From CAKSQF01 sp964569225 (lineage in GTDB: Bacteria; Bacillota; Clostridia; Oscillospirales; CAG-272), in assembly GCA_964569225.1 (NCBI GenBank), contig CAZMTU010000068.1:1-13182 (forward strand): a DNA stretch of 13,182 nt, read 5' to 3'. Positions 1 to 7,276 of the stretch are shown piece after piece. Within the stretch, counting starts at the first letter, position 1, and the number at the start of each line of letters is the position of its first letter. Both the position numbers and the translations under genes were made by a program. The notes below the pieces were generated by a model, which ran no database searches, was not told the DNA's origin, and saw only the letters and a list, made by a program, of their open reading frames with translations.

Positions 1-1964
1 TTTATGAATCCGATTCCGGAATGCAGTGTCCGCTTCATGTGATGGGAAACGGAAGGATGCTGGTGTATGGAGCAGGCACGGCATTGTGGAGTATACAAGG
101 CGGCATGTACACATCGCCTTATTTTGCTTCGCTTTATCTTGATACCGGAGGCGGTTACTATGAATCCGAAACCAAGCGTCTGCCTCAAACGGGGAATTGG
201 CGGCATTGGCTGCGATGTACGGCGGATAAGCTTACAATAGATTCATCCGTTCCGGACGCTTCGGCAGACGCCGATCTTGTTATCACTGATTTCATGGCGG
301 CGGAGCAAGGCGTCTTTGTCCGGTGGATGGAAGGAAAAGCGGCTGTGCGCTGGAAACTTGTTCTGCCATCCTATGTTCGGACTGTTTATCAAAACGATTA
401 CCGTTTTATTCGCTATAGGGCGGATGCTGTTTTTTGCACCGTTCCGGCAGGTACCCCGTATGAGAGCGGAGTAGGATTGGTCCGGGAGCTTGCTATGATA
501 GTGATTTTCTGCGGCAATATCCGATTTGACAAAAACAGTCAGACGGTATATTTTGATGGCGGTAAGGGGCAGATCGTTTTTATTGACAGAAACGATCCGG
601 CTGAAACGGTGAAAGCGGCGGATCGTTTGCTGCGGTCATTATCCTCCAGTGAAAGTCCGGAAGCATGTGTGCTTTGGCAGTCTTCAGCGAAGATGTGGGG
701 AAAAAGGCTGTCCTGCTTGCCCCGACCGGAAAAGAGGCCGCTGTGTGCGGATGCAGGTATGAAGGGGGCGCTCGGCAATGCGGCAGCGGCGCTTCTGTCC
801 ATGCAGTCTGCTGATGGCGCAATTGTGATGGACCACCGGCATCCCTATGCCAGCGCGGCCGATCTGCCTGTTTTGACTGCCGCATTGCTAAAGCTGAATC
901 AACTGAAGGCGGCAGAACGAATGATCAGTTATTGGGCGGCGAATGTCGGAGTGCAGGAGAGCGAGCCCTATGTGCCCGCGTTTCTCGGCTGTGATGTTCA
1001 AATGGAAAGTACGGGAAAGCTGTCCGAAGGTGTTTCCTGCGCGGGTTTTCTGTTATCGGCGGTAATGATGCTGGAAATCGCGGCCGGAGATGAGCTGCCA
1101 GCGAATGAATCGCTTTACCGAAAAATGCGGAAAGCATTTTCTGTGATGATGAGCCGTTTTTGCGACGGAATGCTGCTTTTTTCAGGCAGTGAAAACTGCT
1201 TTGAAGCGGAAATTTTAAATAGAGATTGCCTGTTTCAAGGGAGCGCGGCGGCAACTGCCATAGCAATTGCCGCGGCTGATAGATATATTGATTATTGCAG
1301 ATCGACCAATCGAAAGATTGCCAGAGAATCAGGGCGGTATTTAGCGCTGCTGAAGGAGGCTGAGGAAAAGTTTAGCAAGCATTTTGAGTGTGACAGTCTG
1401 TACCGGATGAATGCGCCAACTCCGGAGGATAAATTTCGGCGTTCAAGATTTATTCGAGGGATTTGTCCGGTTTGCGGAACAACAGGTTCCTTTTCTGCCG
1501 TAGAATGGCTGGAGTTAAATAAACAAGGCAGGTATCGATGCCGGCGCTGTTTTGCAGAAACCGGAAGCGCGCCTTCGAAAATAGATGACCGGCTATCCTG
1601 TTATTCGTTGGATGCCACAGCGGCGGCTGCCTTCTGTCTTCCGGTGCCGCTTGCGGGGCAGGCGATTGAAAAGGCAGCAAAGTTCTACCGCGCTGCGCTA
1701 AAAAAAGAACAATCCCTGCCGCTGCGGGAGGGCGGGACCGACGCGCTGCTGCTGACTGCGGCGTATCGCTGTGGGAGCAGCGATACGGAAGTATTTGAAC
1801 AGGCATTGAAACGTACTGCCGGACTGTCGGAAACGCGACCGGCAGGGCAGAACGGAATTTTATCAGCATGGGCAGAAGGATTTGATTCAAAGGGAAGCTT
1901 CTGCAGCAGTGCCGCTATCGCTTCCTTCATTGTAGCGGTTTTGGAAATACAGAAAAGGAATTAA
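1..1964 (+). CDS. Partial large protein, probable carbohydrate-active (alpha/alpha)-barrel enzyme with zinc-ribbon insert
   Basis: The frame is open from base 3, so the gene is cut at its 5' end; the first internal ATG at 21 is not a convincing start because coding sequence continues upstream and no ribosome site precedes it. The 653 visible residues fall into a beta-rich first third (about residues 1-225, many aromatic residues, for example TALWSIQGGMYTSPYFASLY) and a helical Ala-rich remainder (about 250-653) with repeated helix pairs such as GNAAAALLSMQSADGAIVMD, a pattern seen in six-hairpin glycosidases and phosphorylases. Between helices there is a Cys insert: CPVC at residues 488-491 and CRRC at 513-516, spaced 21 residues, as in a zinc ribbon. 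I do not recognise a specific family or see a certain catalytic pair, so the glycosidase link is inference from fold pattern. No membrane segment is visible; the signal peptide, if any, is off the window. The stop is followed at once by a hairpin. Confidence 0.6.
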   Translation, partial: YESDSGMQCPLHVMGNGRMLVYGAGTALWSIQGGMYTSPYFASLYLDTGGGYYESETKRLPQTGNWRHWLRCTADKLTIDSSVPDASADADLVITDFMAAEQGVFVRWMEGKAAVRWKLVLPSYVRTVYQNDYRFIRYRADAVFCTVPAGTPYESGVGLVRELAMIVIFCGNIRFDKNSQTVYFDGGKGQIVFIDRNDPAETVKAADRLLRSLSSSESPEACVLWQSSAKMWGKRLSCLPRPEKRPLCADAGMKGALGNAAAALLSMQSADGAIVMDHRHPYASAADLPVLTAALLKLNQLKAAERMISYWAANVGVQESEPYVPAFLGCDVQMESTGKLSEGVSCAGFLLSAVMMLEIAAGDELPANESLYRKMRKAFSVMMSRFCDGMLLFSGSENCFEAEILNRDCLFQGSAAATAIAIAAADRYIDYCRSTNRKIARESGRYLALLKEAEEKFSKHFECDSLYRMNAPTPEDKFRRSRFIRGICPVCGTTGSFSAVEWLELNKQGRYRCRRCFAETGSAPSKIDDRLSCYSLDATAAAAFCLPVPLAGQAIEKAAKFYRAALKKEQSLPLREGGTDALLLTAAYRCGSSDTEVFEQALKRTAGLSETRPAGQNGILSAWAEGFDSKGSFCSSAAIASFIVAVLEIQKRN

Positions 1965-1994
1965 CTTCCGGCGGCTTTTATGAGCCGCCGGAAG
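1965..1994 (+). terminator. GC-rich hairpin after the partial plus-strand gene
   Basis: A perfect 12-bp stem (1965-1976 with 1983-1994, loop TTTATG) starts on the base after the stop codon. It lacks a downstream T-run, so it may be a weak terminator or an RNA 3'-end stabiliser. Its core is nearly the same as the hairpin at 2409-2430. Confidence 0.6.
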
Positions 1995-2095
1995 ACTGAT
2001 GTAAAAATTCCATTGGGACTTTGCCACGAACCCTATTTATAGACTTTAAAAAAATCACTCCATGCTGTCGAAAAACTATAATTTGGGGTAGCTTG

Positions 2096-2341
2096 CACAA
2101 AAGTTTTGATCGACCTTTTCTCAAAAGGTCATGGGTTATTAGGGCGACAGCCTAAGGCTGCCATCCGCAGAGTGCGAAATGACTGATCTTTCTCGTTTTG
2201 TGTGCTTTTTCTTTTGGGTTTTTTGGGGCAAGAGAAAAGGCGCGCAAACGAATTTGTGCATTTTAATAAATAGCGCAATTTGTTTTGGATTTTCGAAACA
2301 GACTGAGGGGACTTTTTAAAAAGTCCCCTAAAAAATTTCAA
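2096..2341. repeat. Probable interspersed intergenic repeat element
   Basis: This stretch has no convincing gene. It contains three strong inverted repeats: GACCTTTT/AAAAGGTC (2113-2120 with 2124-2131), CAGCC-TAA-GGCTG (2149-2161), and a 24-bp perfect palindrome at 2306-2329. The region is AT-rich with T-rich runs (2190-2240). The layout resembles a non-coding intergenic repeat that I recall as recurring in Ruminococcaceae genomes; only one copy is present here, so repetition cannot be shown from the window. A 70-codon minus-strand reading frame over it (2129-2341) is low-complexity, basic and probably not a gene. The edges given are approximate. The flanks 1995-2095 and 2342-2408 are AT-rich and hold nothing I can identify. 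Confidence 0.45.
2306..2329. repeat. Perfect 24-bp palindrome
   Basis: AGGGGACTTTTT at 2306-2317 is followed directly by its exact reverse complement at 2318-2329. It is followed by an A/T-rich run on the plus strand. It may be the end structure of the intergenic repeat or a transcription terminator-like hairpin, but no T-tract follows it in either direction. Confidence 0.75.
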
Positions 2342-2408
2342 AAATATTTAAATAATTGGCATGTTTCTATGTTTTAAATTTTAAAACTTGAATTTTTCTA
2401 CACATTTA

Positions 2409-2430
2409 CGGCGGCTTTTATAAGCCGCCG
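2409..2430 (-). terminator. GC-rich hairpin at end of the ABC operon
   Basis: A 9-bp perfect stem CGGCGGCTT/AAGCCGCCG (2409-2417 with 2422-2430, loop TTAT) lies five bases beyond the stop codon of the last operon gene. There is no clear T-run after it on the minus strand, so termination strength is uncertain. It differs from 1969-1990 by a single base. Confidence 0.55.
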
Positions 2431-2435
2431 CTGTA

Positions 2436-3323
2436 TTAATTTCCCTTTATATAGTTCAGCAGCAGGGATGAATCGCTGCACTCAACCAAATAGATCATTT
2501 CGCTGTCGCCAGCCCGGATATAGATGTAGTCCTCCGTTTCACCTTCCCCGAAGGAAAGGGTGAGCGATGCGCCGTCCCAAAGCGTAAGCTGAGCAATGGC
2601 GGGCGTGTCTAACCCGTAAATAGCATATTGTTCACTGCCGTAGTCGATCCATTTTCCAAGCTCAATAGAGGAAAGCAAATCGAGCAGCTCCGCGTTTTCA
2701 CCTTCCGGTACTGCGGAAATCTCTGTTCCGTTTGATGCCTGCCACGTTGCCTTCAGAAGATTGGAAAGGTCGGGAAGGTTATCGCTGCCCAGCAGATCCT
2801 CCAAGGTTAGGTTGAACTGTCCGACATAGCTTTCGTCTGTCATATATACCGCATGATCGCCCCGGATCATACAGTAGTAACCTTCGTAATAATCATTTCG
2901 GCTGCCAAATAGGTAGCTTTTTTCCTCTCCGTCTGTGACAACGGTGACGGTGCAGAAAGGGGCATCTAATCCGTATTCGGAAACGCTTTCGAGGTTCTCG
3001 GCAATGATGCGTAAGGAGAGCATGTATTCCAGCTTATCAATCAGTGCTTTTACAGCGTTTTGCTCAATCGGCAAATTAGTACGTCCGATAATCTGCCAGC
3101 TGTTATTTACGTATTCCAGCGAAATCGGAGGATAGTCCGAATAGGAGAAAGACAACGCGGAAACGCAGTTGGGGTCATTATAGTCGAAAAGGAATTGCAC
3201 AGACGGTGTTTCTTCTGAGCTGTCGGCCGATTCTTTTTCCGGCAGAAGCCAAAGCAGCAGGCAGACTGCTCCGGTGAGCAGTAACGCCAATATCAGCAAC
3301 AGGTAGGTACGGTTTTTGGGCAT
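2436..3323 (-). CDS. DUF4340 membrane-anchored protein of a Gld-type ABC system
   Basis: This 295-residue protein has one N-terminal membrane segment (about residues 6-27), a short acidic linker, and an extracytoplasmic region matching the DUF4340 pattern. Two related halves are visible: EYGLDAPFCTVTVVTDGEEK around residues 115-135 and IYGLDTPAIAQLTLWDG around 237-253, each followed by beta strands (SYLFG..., LTLSFG...) and a YxxxxGD(H/S) segment. The start codon overlaps the stop of the preceding GldG-like gene by one base (TAATG), which implies translational coupling, with a GAAGG-type ribosome site inside that gene. DUF4340 proteins commonly sit next to GldG-like proteins; their function is not established. 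The LTGAVC sequence is not a proper lipobox, so I read the N-terminus as an uncleaved anchor. It is the last gene of the operon. Confidence 0.85.
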   Translation of the reverse strand: MPKNRTYLLLILALLLTGAVCLLLWLLPEKESADSSEETPSVQFLFDYNDPNCVSALSFSYSDYPPISLEYVNNSWQIIGRTNLPIEQNAVKALIDKLEYMLSLRIIAENLESVSEYGLDAPFCTVTVVTDGEEKSYLFGSRNDYYEGYYCMIRGDHAVYMTDESYVGQFNLTLEDLLGSDNLPDLSNLLKATWQASNGTEISAVPEGENAELLDLLSSIELGKWIDYGSEQYAIYGLDTPAIAQLTLWDGASLTLSFGEGETEDYIYIRAGDSEMIYLVECSDSSLLLNYIKGN

Positions 3324-4840
3324 TATCTGAGCCGCCTTCTTTCACGGATAACGATTCCGATGATCAAGCAGGCAAGGGGAATCAGACCGATGATAACAAT
3401 TGCCCAGAAGCTGACCTGCCCGGTAGACAGCACCAGCGAATCCTCCGTCATTGCTTTGGAATCAATAGCGAGAGAGTTTGTTTTTTCACACATGCTCTCT
3501 AAAATCGCAATAAAATAGGTATAATTACCGCCTGAAACAGCGCTGTTATAATCACTTTCCAGCAGCATGGGACTGCCCAGCCAACAGATATGACCGTTGC
3601 CCCTCGAAGATGAAAGCGTAACTAAGGCGCCGACATCATATTGTGCCGGTAATTCAGAGGAGGTGTCAGTACCGTCTTCCGTTTCTTCTGATTCGTATTT
3701 TTCCAAAATGGCGGATGCAGAGGTGCGGAAAAGAGAGGTATAGGTCAATGTGTAATCACTGTCGGTCATAGAAATGGGATGACTGTAGGGCATAATCAGA
3801 GAATAGCCGGTCAGTCCGTATAGCTGCCGCGCGCTTTCGGTATTAGGAAGAAGAAAATAGGGATAGGAATAATAGTTCATTGATTTGGTCTCTTTTAGAA
3901 GCCCCGAAGCGGCTTCCATCCCAAATTCTTTAATCAATTCCATAAGAACGGTCAGCTTCAGCGATTCATTGTCAGTGAGCAGTATCAAATTCCCGCTGGC
4001 TGCCAGATAATCACGCAGAAGCGCCGTTTCCTGTTCGGTAAGGTCAGTCTGTGGAGCGTTCAGAACAAGGCAGTCCGCGTCATCCGGCAGTGCATCCGCC
4101 GTGGGAAGCGCGAATGCTTCGCAGTCGATGTTGTCCAAAGAAAGATAACTGATCAGCGAAGAGGGCAGCTCGGTTTCACCGTGTCCGGTCAGGACATAAA
4201 TTTTAGGCAATACGTTGCCGGTCACGTAATCAATGGCGGAAGTGATAGCGCTTTCGCCTGCAAACCGCGCATCATAGGCATAATAACCGTAGGAAAAATA
4301 ATCGGCATAGGTTTCATAAAAGGTTGTAAAATCGTCATGGAGCATTTCGCCTACCAATGAATAGTCGCTTCCGTCTTCTGTGTAATAAACGGTGTAAATC
4401 AAGAGATCAGTGTAATCCAACACCTTGGAACGCTTGGCGCTTTCCACAATGATGCTGTTATCTGAAAGCGTGCGGTCAGTGTAGCTTGGAATAAAGGAAG
4501 GTCGAACGGCTGGGTCAACGCTTTCTACTTGAAGCTTGCCCGACAGCTCGCCGTAGCGTTCAAGGAGCGTTCGGACGCTCTCGTCCTCGTTTCCGGTGAC
4601 GCAGATAAAGTGCAGCGTGACTTCTTCCTCCAAGGTTTTCACATAATCCCGGGTGACATCCGAAAGTACGGTAAGCTTCTGCGCGGTCATGTCAAATTTT
4701 GACCATCGGGCGGGCAGCAGAGAAACCAGCAGATTTAACAGGATCACTAAAATAACAGTTAACGCGGACAGAATCAGCCAGCGAGTAGAAGGCGTTTGAC
4801 CGAACAAGAAGTTTTTTCGGTCATCAAAGTGAGTTTTCAT
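3323..4840 (-). CDS. GldG-like ABC transport auxiliary protein
   Basis: This 505-residue protein has an N-terminal membrane segment (about residues 20-43), a large extracytoplasmic region, and a C-terminal membrane segment (about 475-497) ending in a positively charged tail RERRRLR. The topology and the motif VLTGHGE (about 216-222) fit the GldG/ABC-auxiliary family, in which the external part resembles a Rossmann-like domain that probably works with the ABC-2 permease. A post-TM segment MTAQKLTVLSDVTRDYVKTL also matches the family pattern (Asp-Met-Thr after the first TM, then a leader into a thioredoxin-like or beta domain). The ATG at 4840 is supported by GGAG about eight bases upstream. 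It lies 175 bp after the permease gene and overlaps the DUF4340 gene by one base. In Bacteroidetes GldA/F/G support gliding; in a Firmicute the substrate is unknown. Confidence 0.85.
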   Translation of the reverse strand: MKTHFDDRKNFLFGQTPSTRWLILSALTVILVILLNLLVSLLPARWSKFDMTAQKLTVLSDVTRDYVKTLEEEVTLHFICVTGNEDESVRTLLERYGELSGKLQVESVDPAVRPSFIPSYTDRTLSDNSIIVESAKRSKVLDYTDLLIYTVYYTEDGSDYSLVGEMLHDDFTTFYETYADYFSYGYYAYDARFAGESAITSAIDYVTGNVLPKIYVLTGHGETELPSSLISYLSLDNIDCEAFALPTADALPDDADCLVLNAPQTDLTEQETALLRDYLAASGNLILLTDNESLKLTVLMELIKEFGMEAASGLLKETKSMNYYSYPYFLLPNTESARQLYGLTGYSLIMPYSHPISMTDSDYTLTYTSLFRTSASAILEKYESEETEDGTDTSSELPAQYDVGALVTLSSSRGNGHICWLGSPMLLESDYNSAVSGGNYTYFIAILESMCEKTNSLAIDSKAMTEDSLVLSTGQVSFWAIVIIGLIPLACLIIGIVIRERRRLR

Positions 4841-5015
4841 GAAAAGCTCCGTTCCGCCGCTATATGGCGGCGCAGATCATTATGGAATTACCCGTGTATC
4901 GCAGTACCCGTTAAAGCGGGTCCTGCCCATTGGGTAACGAATCAGGGGTGAAATTTTAAAAGGAAAATAAGCGGGCAGCAGATTTCGGATGCCTGAGCCT
5001 GTATGGATGAAACCC
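4841..5015 (-). other. Structured intra-operon gap
   Basis: These 175 bases separate the permease and GldG-like genes, while the other operon junctions overlap. No reading frame of note was found. Inverted repeats are CGCCGC/GCGGCG (4855-4860 with 4867-4872, just upstream of the ribosome site of the GldG-like gene) and ACCCG/CGGGT (4906-4910 with 4917-4921). The first could affect translation start; the rest may be an RNA processing or attenuation site. No known riboswitch was recognised. Confidence 0.4.
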
Positions 5016-5882
5016 TTAATGCCATCTTTTTTTCTCCATTGACAGGACGGTGAAGAAGAGGAAGAGCGCGGTGACGCTCAGAAAGTAAACGATCGCCTGT
5101 ACATCAAAAATGCCGTAGAGTGAGAACAGCTCAAACTGTTCGGTCAGCGAAAGGAAGCGGAAGAGCTTGGCAGCCGCCCCTTCCAGCAGGCTGCTCTTGT
5201 AGAGGAACAGCGCAATTAGCAGCGTTTCGGGCAGAAGCCCTCCGATCAGCGCTATGTTCAGGCTGCCGGTCAAGCGGAAAAGCAACAGACCGAAGAGCAG
5301 AATCAGGATACTGAAGATCAGCAGAGAGCCTAATGCCGTAGCGGGCAGCATCAAAATCAGCGTAGGCAGAAAATAGACCAGCAGCAATACCCCGAAGGTG
5401 AGCGAACCGGCGATCAAGCTGTTTTCGGTAAGTGAAGACAGAAAAAGTCCTATGGCGGTCAGCGCTGCGGCAACCAGAAAAAAAGCAATGGTAGAGAGAA
5501 TCGCGGAAAGCAGCCGAATGTTTCCGTAAAAGGAAAGAATGGCGGTATAGCTGAATAGGATCACGGTCGGAACGGCAAGCAGTGTCAGCATGGCGAGGTA
5601 TTTTCCGATAATATAATCAGCGGTGCTGATGGGCAGAGACGAGAGCAGCAGATGGGTTTTCTGGTGCCGTTCACCCGCAAGGGAACGCATAGTAAGCAGC
5701 GGAATCACGATCAGCAGTACGATCATAACATAGGAATAGGATACCTCGATGGAGGGAGTCTGTCCGTATAAATTATAAACTGTTATGAATATACCGGCAA
5801 ACAGCAGGTAAAAGGCGATCAGAAGATAGCCGGTCAAGCTTGAAAAGTAGCTTCGCAGTTCTTTACGGTAGACGGCGTTCAT
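5016..5882 (-). CDS. ABC-2 type permease, GldF-like
   Basis: This 288-residue protein is almost entirely membrane: six hydrophobic segments at about residues 13-35, 50-66, 95-117, 127-150, 158-205 (two close segments) and 262-281. The first loop carries RSLAGERHQKTHLLLSSLPI, which is the typical ABC-2 'E(R)..GT.e.LLs.Pi' coupling region in this class. It starts with an ATGA overlap of four bases with the ATPase gene and has an AAAGGAGA ribosome site inside that gene, so the two are translationally coupled. Together with the ATPase and the GldG-like protein it should form a heteromeric transporter; whether it exports or acts on envelope components cannot be told from sequence. Confidence 0.88.
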   Translation of the reverse strand: MNAVYRKELRSYFSSLTGYLLIAFYLLFAGIFITVYNLYGQTPSIEVSYSYVMIVLLIVIPLLTMRSLAGERHQKTHLLLSSLPISTADYIIGKYLAMLTLLAVPTVILFSYTAILSFYGNIRLLSAILSTIAFFLVAAALTAIGLFLSSLTENSLIAGSLTFGVLLLVYFLPTLILMLPATALGSLLIFSILILLFGLLLFRLTGSLNIALIGGLLPETLLIALFLYKSSLLEGAAAKLFRFLSLTEQFELFSLYGIFDVQAIVYFLSVTALFLFFTVLSMEKKRWH

Positions 5883-7024
5883 TTACGGTTCTCCTTTCTG
5901 CCAAATAGCGGAGTATAGCTTTCATCGGAGTCATCATCCTGTGGAGGGAGAGCGGATTCATCCGGTCGGGACGAAACAGGCGGACGGTTGCGAAGAGAGG
6001 GGAAAGGGGTAACGGACTGTTTTTCCTTGGAGCCGCGTCCTACCGGCGCCTTGGAGAAAGCTTTGTCAGACAGGCGGTTGTTCCCTTCGGCTGTATTCAT
6101 AGGAGTGGTTGCGCGCAGAAAGACATCCTCCAGCGATGCTTCCTGAAGCTGCATTTCCAGTATGGGGCAGCGCAGTCCTGCAAACGCAAAGAAAACTGCT
6201 TCGCGAAGATCAATTCCTTTCTCGCATTCAATGATTATTTCTGTCAAGCCGGAAACCTCGGAGGCTCGGATTTTTCGCGCGCCCGAAAGTCCTTTTAATA
6301 TTTCTTCACACTTTTTAGGAGCGCATCTGACGCGCAGATGCAGCAGGTCAGGACCCAGATATGCTTTTTGCAAATTCACAAGGCTGTCCATAGCAACCAG
6401 TTTACCGGAGGATAGAATCAGAATCGTATCACACAGTTCCGCTACCTCCGGAAGAATATGGCTGGACAGGATTACCGTCCGTTTGTTCGCCAGAGAGCGG
6501 ATCAGCTTTCGGATTTCCACGATCTGTCGGGGATCCAATCCGACCGTAGGTTCGTCCAAAATCAGAATGTCCGGTTCCCCCAGTACTGCCTGAGCAATGC
6601 CGACCCGTTGACAGTAGCCCTTCGATAGATTTCGGATGAGCCGGTCTGATACGGCGGTAAGCTGGGTTTGTGCGATGACCGAATTCACTGAGCCTTCGAT
6701 TTTTGTCCGGAGGCTTCCCTTGGCCTGTGCCACAAAAGAAAGATATTCTCTTACGGTCAGTTCCGGGTAGAGAGGGGGAAGTTCGGGAAGGTAGCCGATA
6801 TGACGCTTGGCTTCAAGGGGGGTGCTGATTAGATCATTGCCACAGACGGTAATGCTTCCGGCAGTAGGGGCAAGCGCGCCTGTAATCATATTCATCGTAG
6901 TGGTTTTTCCGGCGCCGTTCGCGCCCAACAGTCCGTAAATCTTGCCCGCTTCAATTGTACAGCTTAGCTGATCCACAGCGGTTAATTTGCCGTATTGCTT
7001 GGTCAGATTCTTTATTTCGATCAT
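5879..7024 (-). CDS. ABC transporter ATP-binding protein, GldA-like, with disordered C-terminal tail
   Basis: The 381-residue protein has the full set of ABC motifs: Walker A GANGAGKT (34-41), signature LSKGYCQRV (133-141), Walker B ILILDEP (153-159), D-loop GLDP and the switch His in SSH (187-189). The region after LEDVFLRAT (about 299-306) is the usual domain end, but here a tail of about 75 residues follows (307-381), rich in Ser, Pro, Arg and acidic residues and probably disordered. The start at 7024 was chosen because AAAGGAGT lies eight bases upstream. A longer frame to an ATG at 7084 is unlikely: that ATG is only two bases from the -10 box, so a transcript from this promoter would not contain it. 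It couples with the permease by a four-base overlap and should power it. Confidence 0.9.
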   Translation of the reverse strand: MIEIKNLTKQYGKLTAVDQLSCTIEAGKIYGLLGANGAGKTTTMNMITGALAPTAGSITVCGNDLISTPLEAKRHIGYLPELPPLYPELTVREYLSFVAQAKGSLRTKIEGSVNSVIAQTQLTAVSDRLIRNLSKGYCQRVGIAQAVLGEPDILILDEPTVGLDPRQIVEIRKLIRSLANKRTVILSSHILPEVAELCDTILILSSGKLVAMDSLVNLQKAYLGPDLLHLRVRCAPKKCEEILKGLSGARKIRASEVSGLTEIIIECEKGIDLREAVFFAFAGLRCPILEMQLQEASLEDVFLRATTPMNTAEGNNRLSDKAFSKAPVGRGSKEKQSVTPFPSLRNRPPVSSRPDESALPPQDDDSDESYTPLFGRKENRK

Positions 7025-7030
7025 TATATG

Positions 7031-7038
7031 ACTCCTTT
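7031..7038 (-). promoter_or_regulatory. Strong ribosome binding site deciding the ABC ATPase start
   Basis: On the minus strand AAAGGAGT stands six bases from the ATG at 7024. A CCGGC/GCCGG hairpin (7040-7044 with 7051-7055) lies directly upstream of it. Confidence 0.8.
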
Positions 7039-7085
7039 CCCGGCAGCAGCGCCGGCCCGAATCTGATAACTTTTCCAATGTCATT

Positions 7086-7117
7086 ATTATAGTCTTTGAA
7101 TGTGACGAAAATGTGAC
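7086..7117 (-). promoter_or_regulatory. Promoter and possible operator of the ABC operon
   Basis: A perfect minus-strand -10 hexamer TATAAT lies at 7091-7086, giving a leader of about 55 bases. No good -35 is present at 17 bases. In its place are two direct repeats, AATGTGAC on the plus strand at 7099-7106 and 7110-7117, spaced 11 bp centre to centre, so on one face of the helix. This resembles an activator site, for instance of an OmpR-family response regulator; the regulator identity is inference and none is encoded in the window. Confidence 0.5.
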
Positions 7118-7206
7118 CTTTCAAACGCAGTCCAAACGAATATATGAAAATATTGTAAACAAATCCGGAAATTCAAGACATTTCTGAAAAAAATTGAAAG
7201 CCCCTC

Positions 7207-7235
7207 TTGCAAAAATCGACTGCGTGGAGTATAAT
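7207..7235 (+). promoter_or_regulatory. Promoter of the EEP lipoprotein-sfsA operon
   Basis: TTGCAA (7207-7212) and TATAAT (7230-7235) are 17 bp apart, a good housekeeping sigma factor match. Transcription should start near 7242, about 35 bases before the lipoprotein ATG. Confidence 0.75.
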
Positions 7236-7276
7236 AGGAGCATACTTCAGAACAACAATGAAAGGTTGGGCTTAGA

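Noticed and set aside
1450..1890. 146-codon minus-strand frame
   Set aside because: Antisense to the long plus-strand gene, with Pro/Arg/Ala-rich composition typical of a shadow frame.
2129..2341. 70-codon minus-strand frame in the intergenic repeat
   Set aside because: It is basic, low in complexity, lies within palindromic sequence and has no ribosome site; best seen as a by-product of the repeat.
4855..4872. Hairpin before the GldG-like gene as an intrinsic terminator
   Set aside because: No T-run follows it and it lies next to the ribosome site of a gene in the same operon, so a terminator role is unsupported.
7025..7084. Upstream start for the ABC ATPase
   Set aside because: The ATG at 7084 is two bases from the -10 box and lacks a ribosome site, whereas 7024 has AAAGGAGT.
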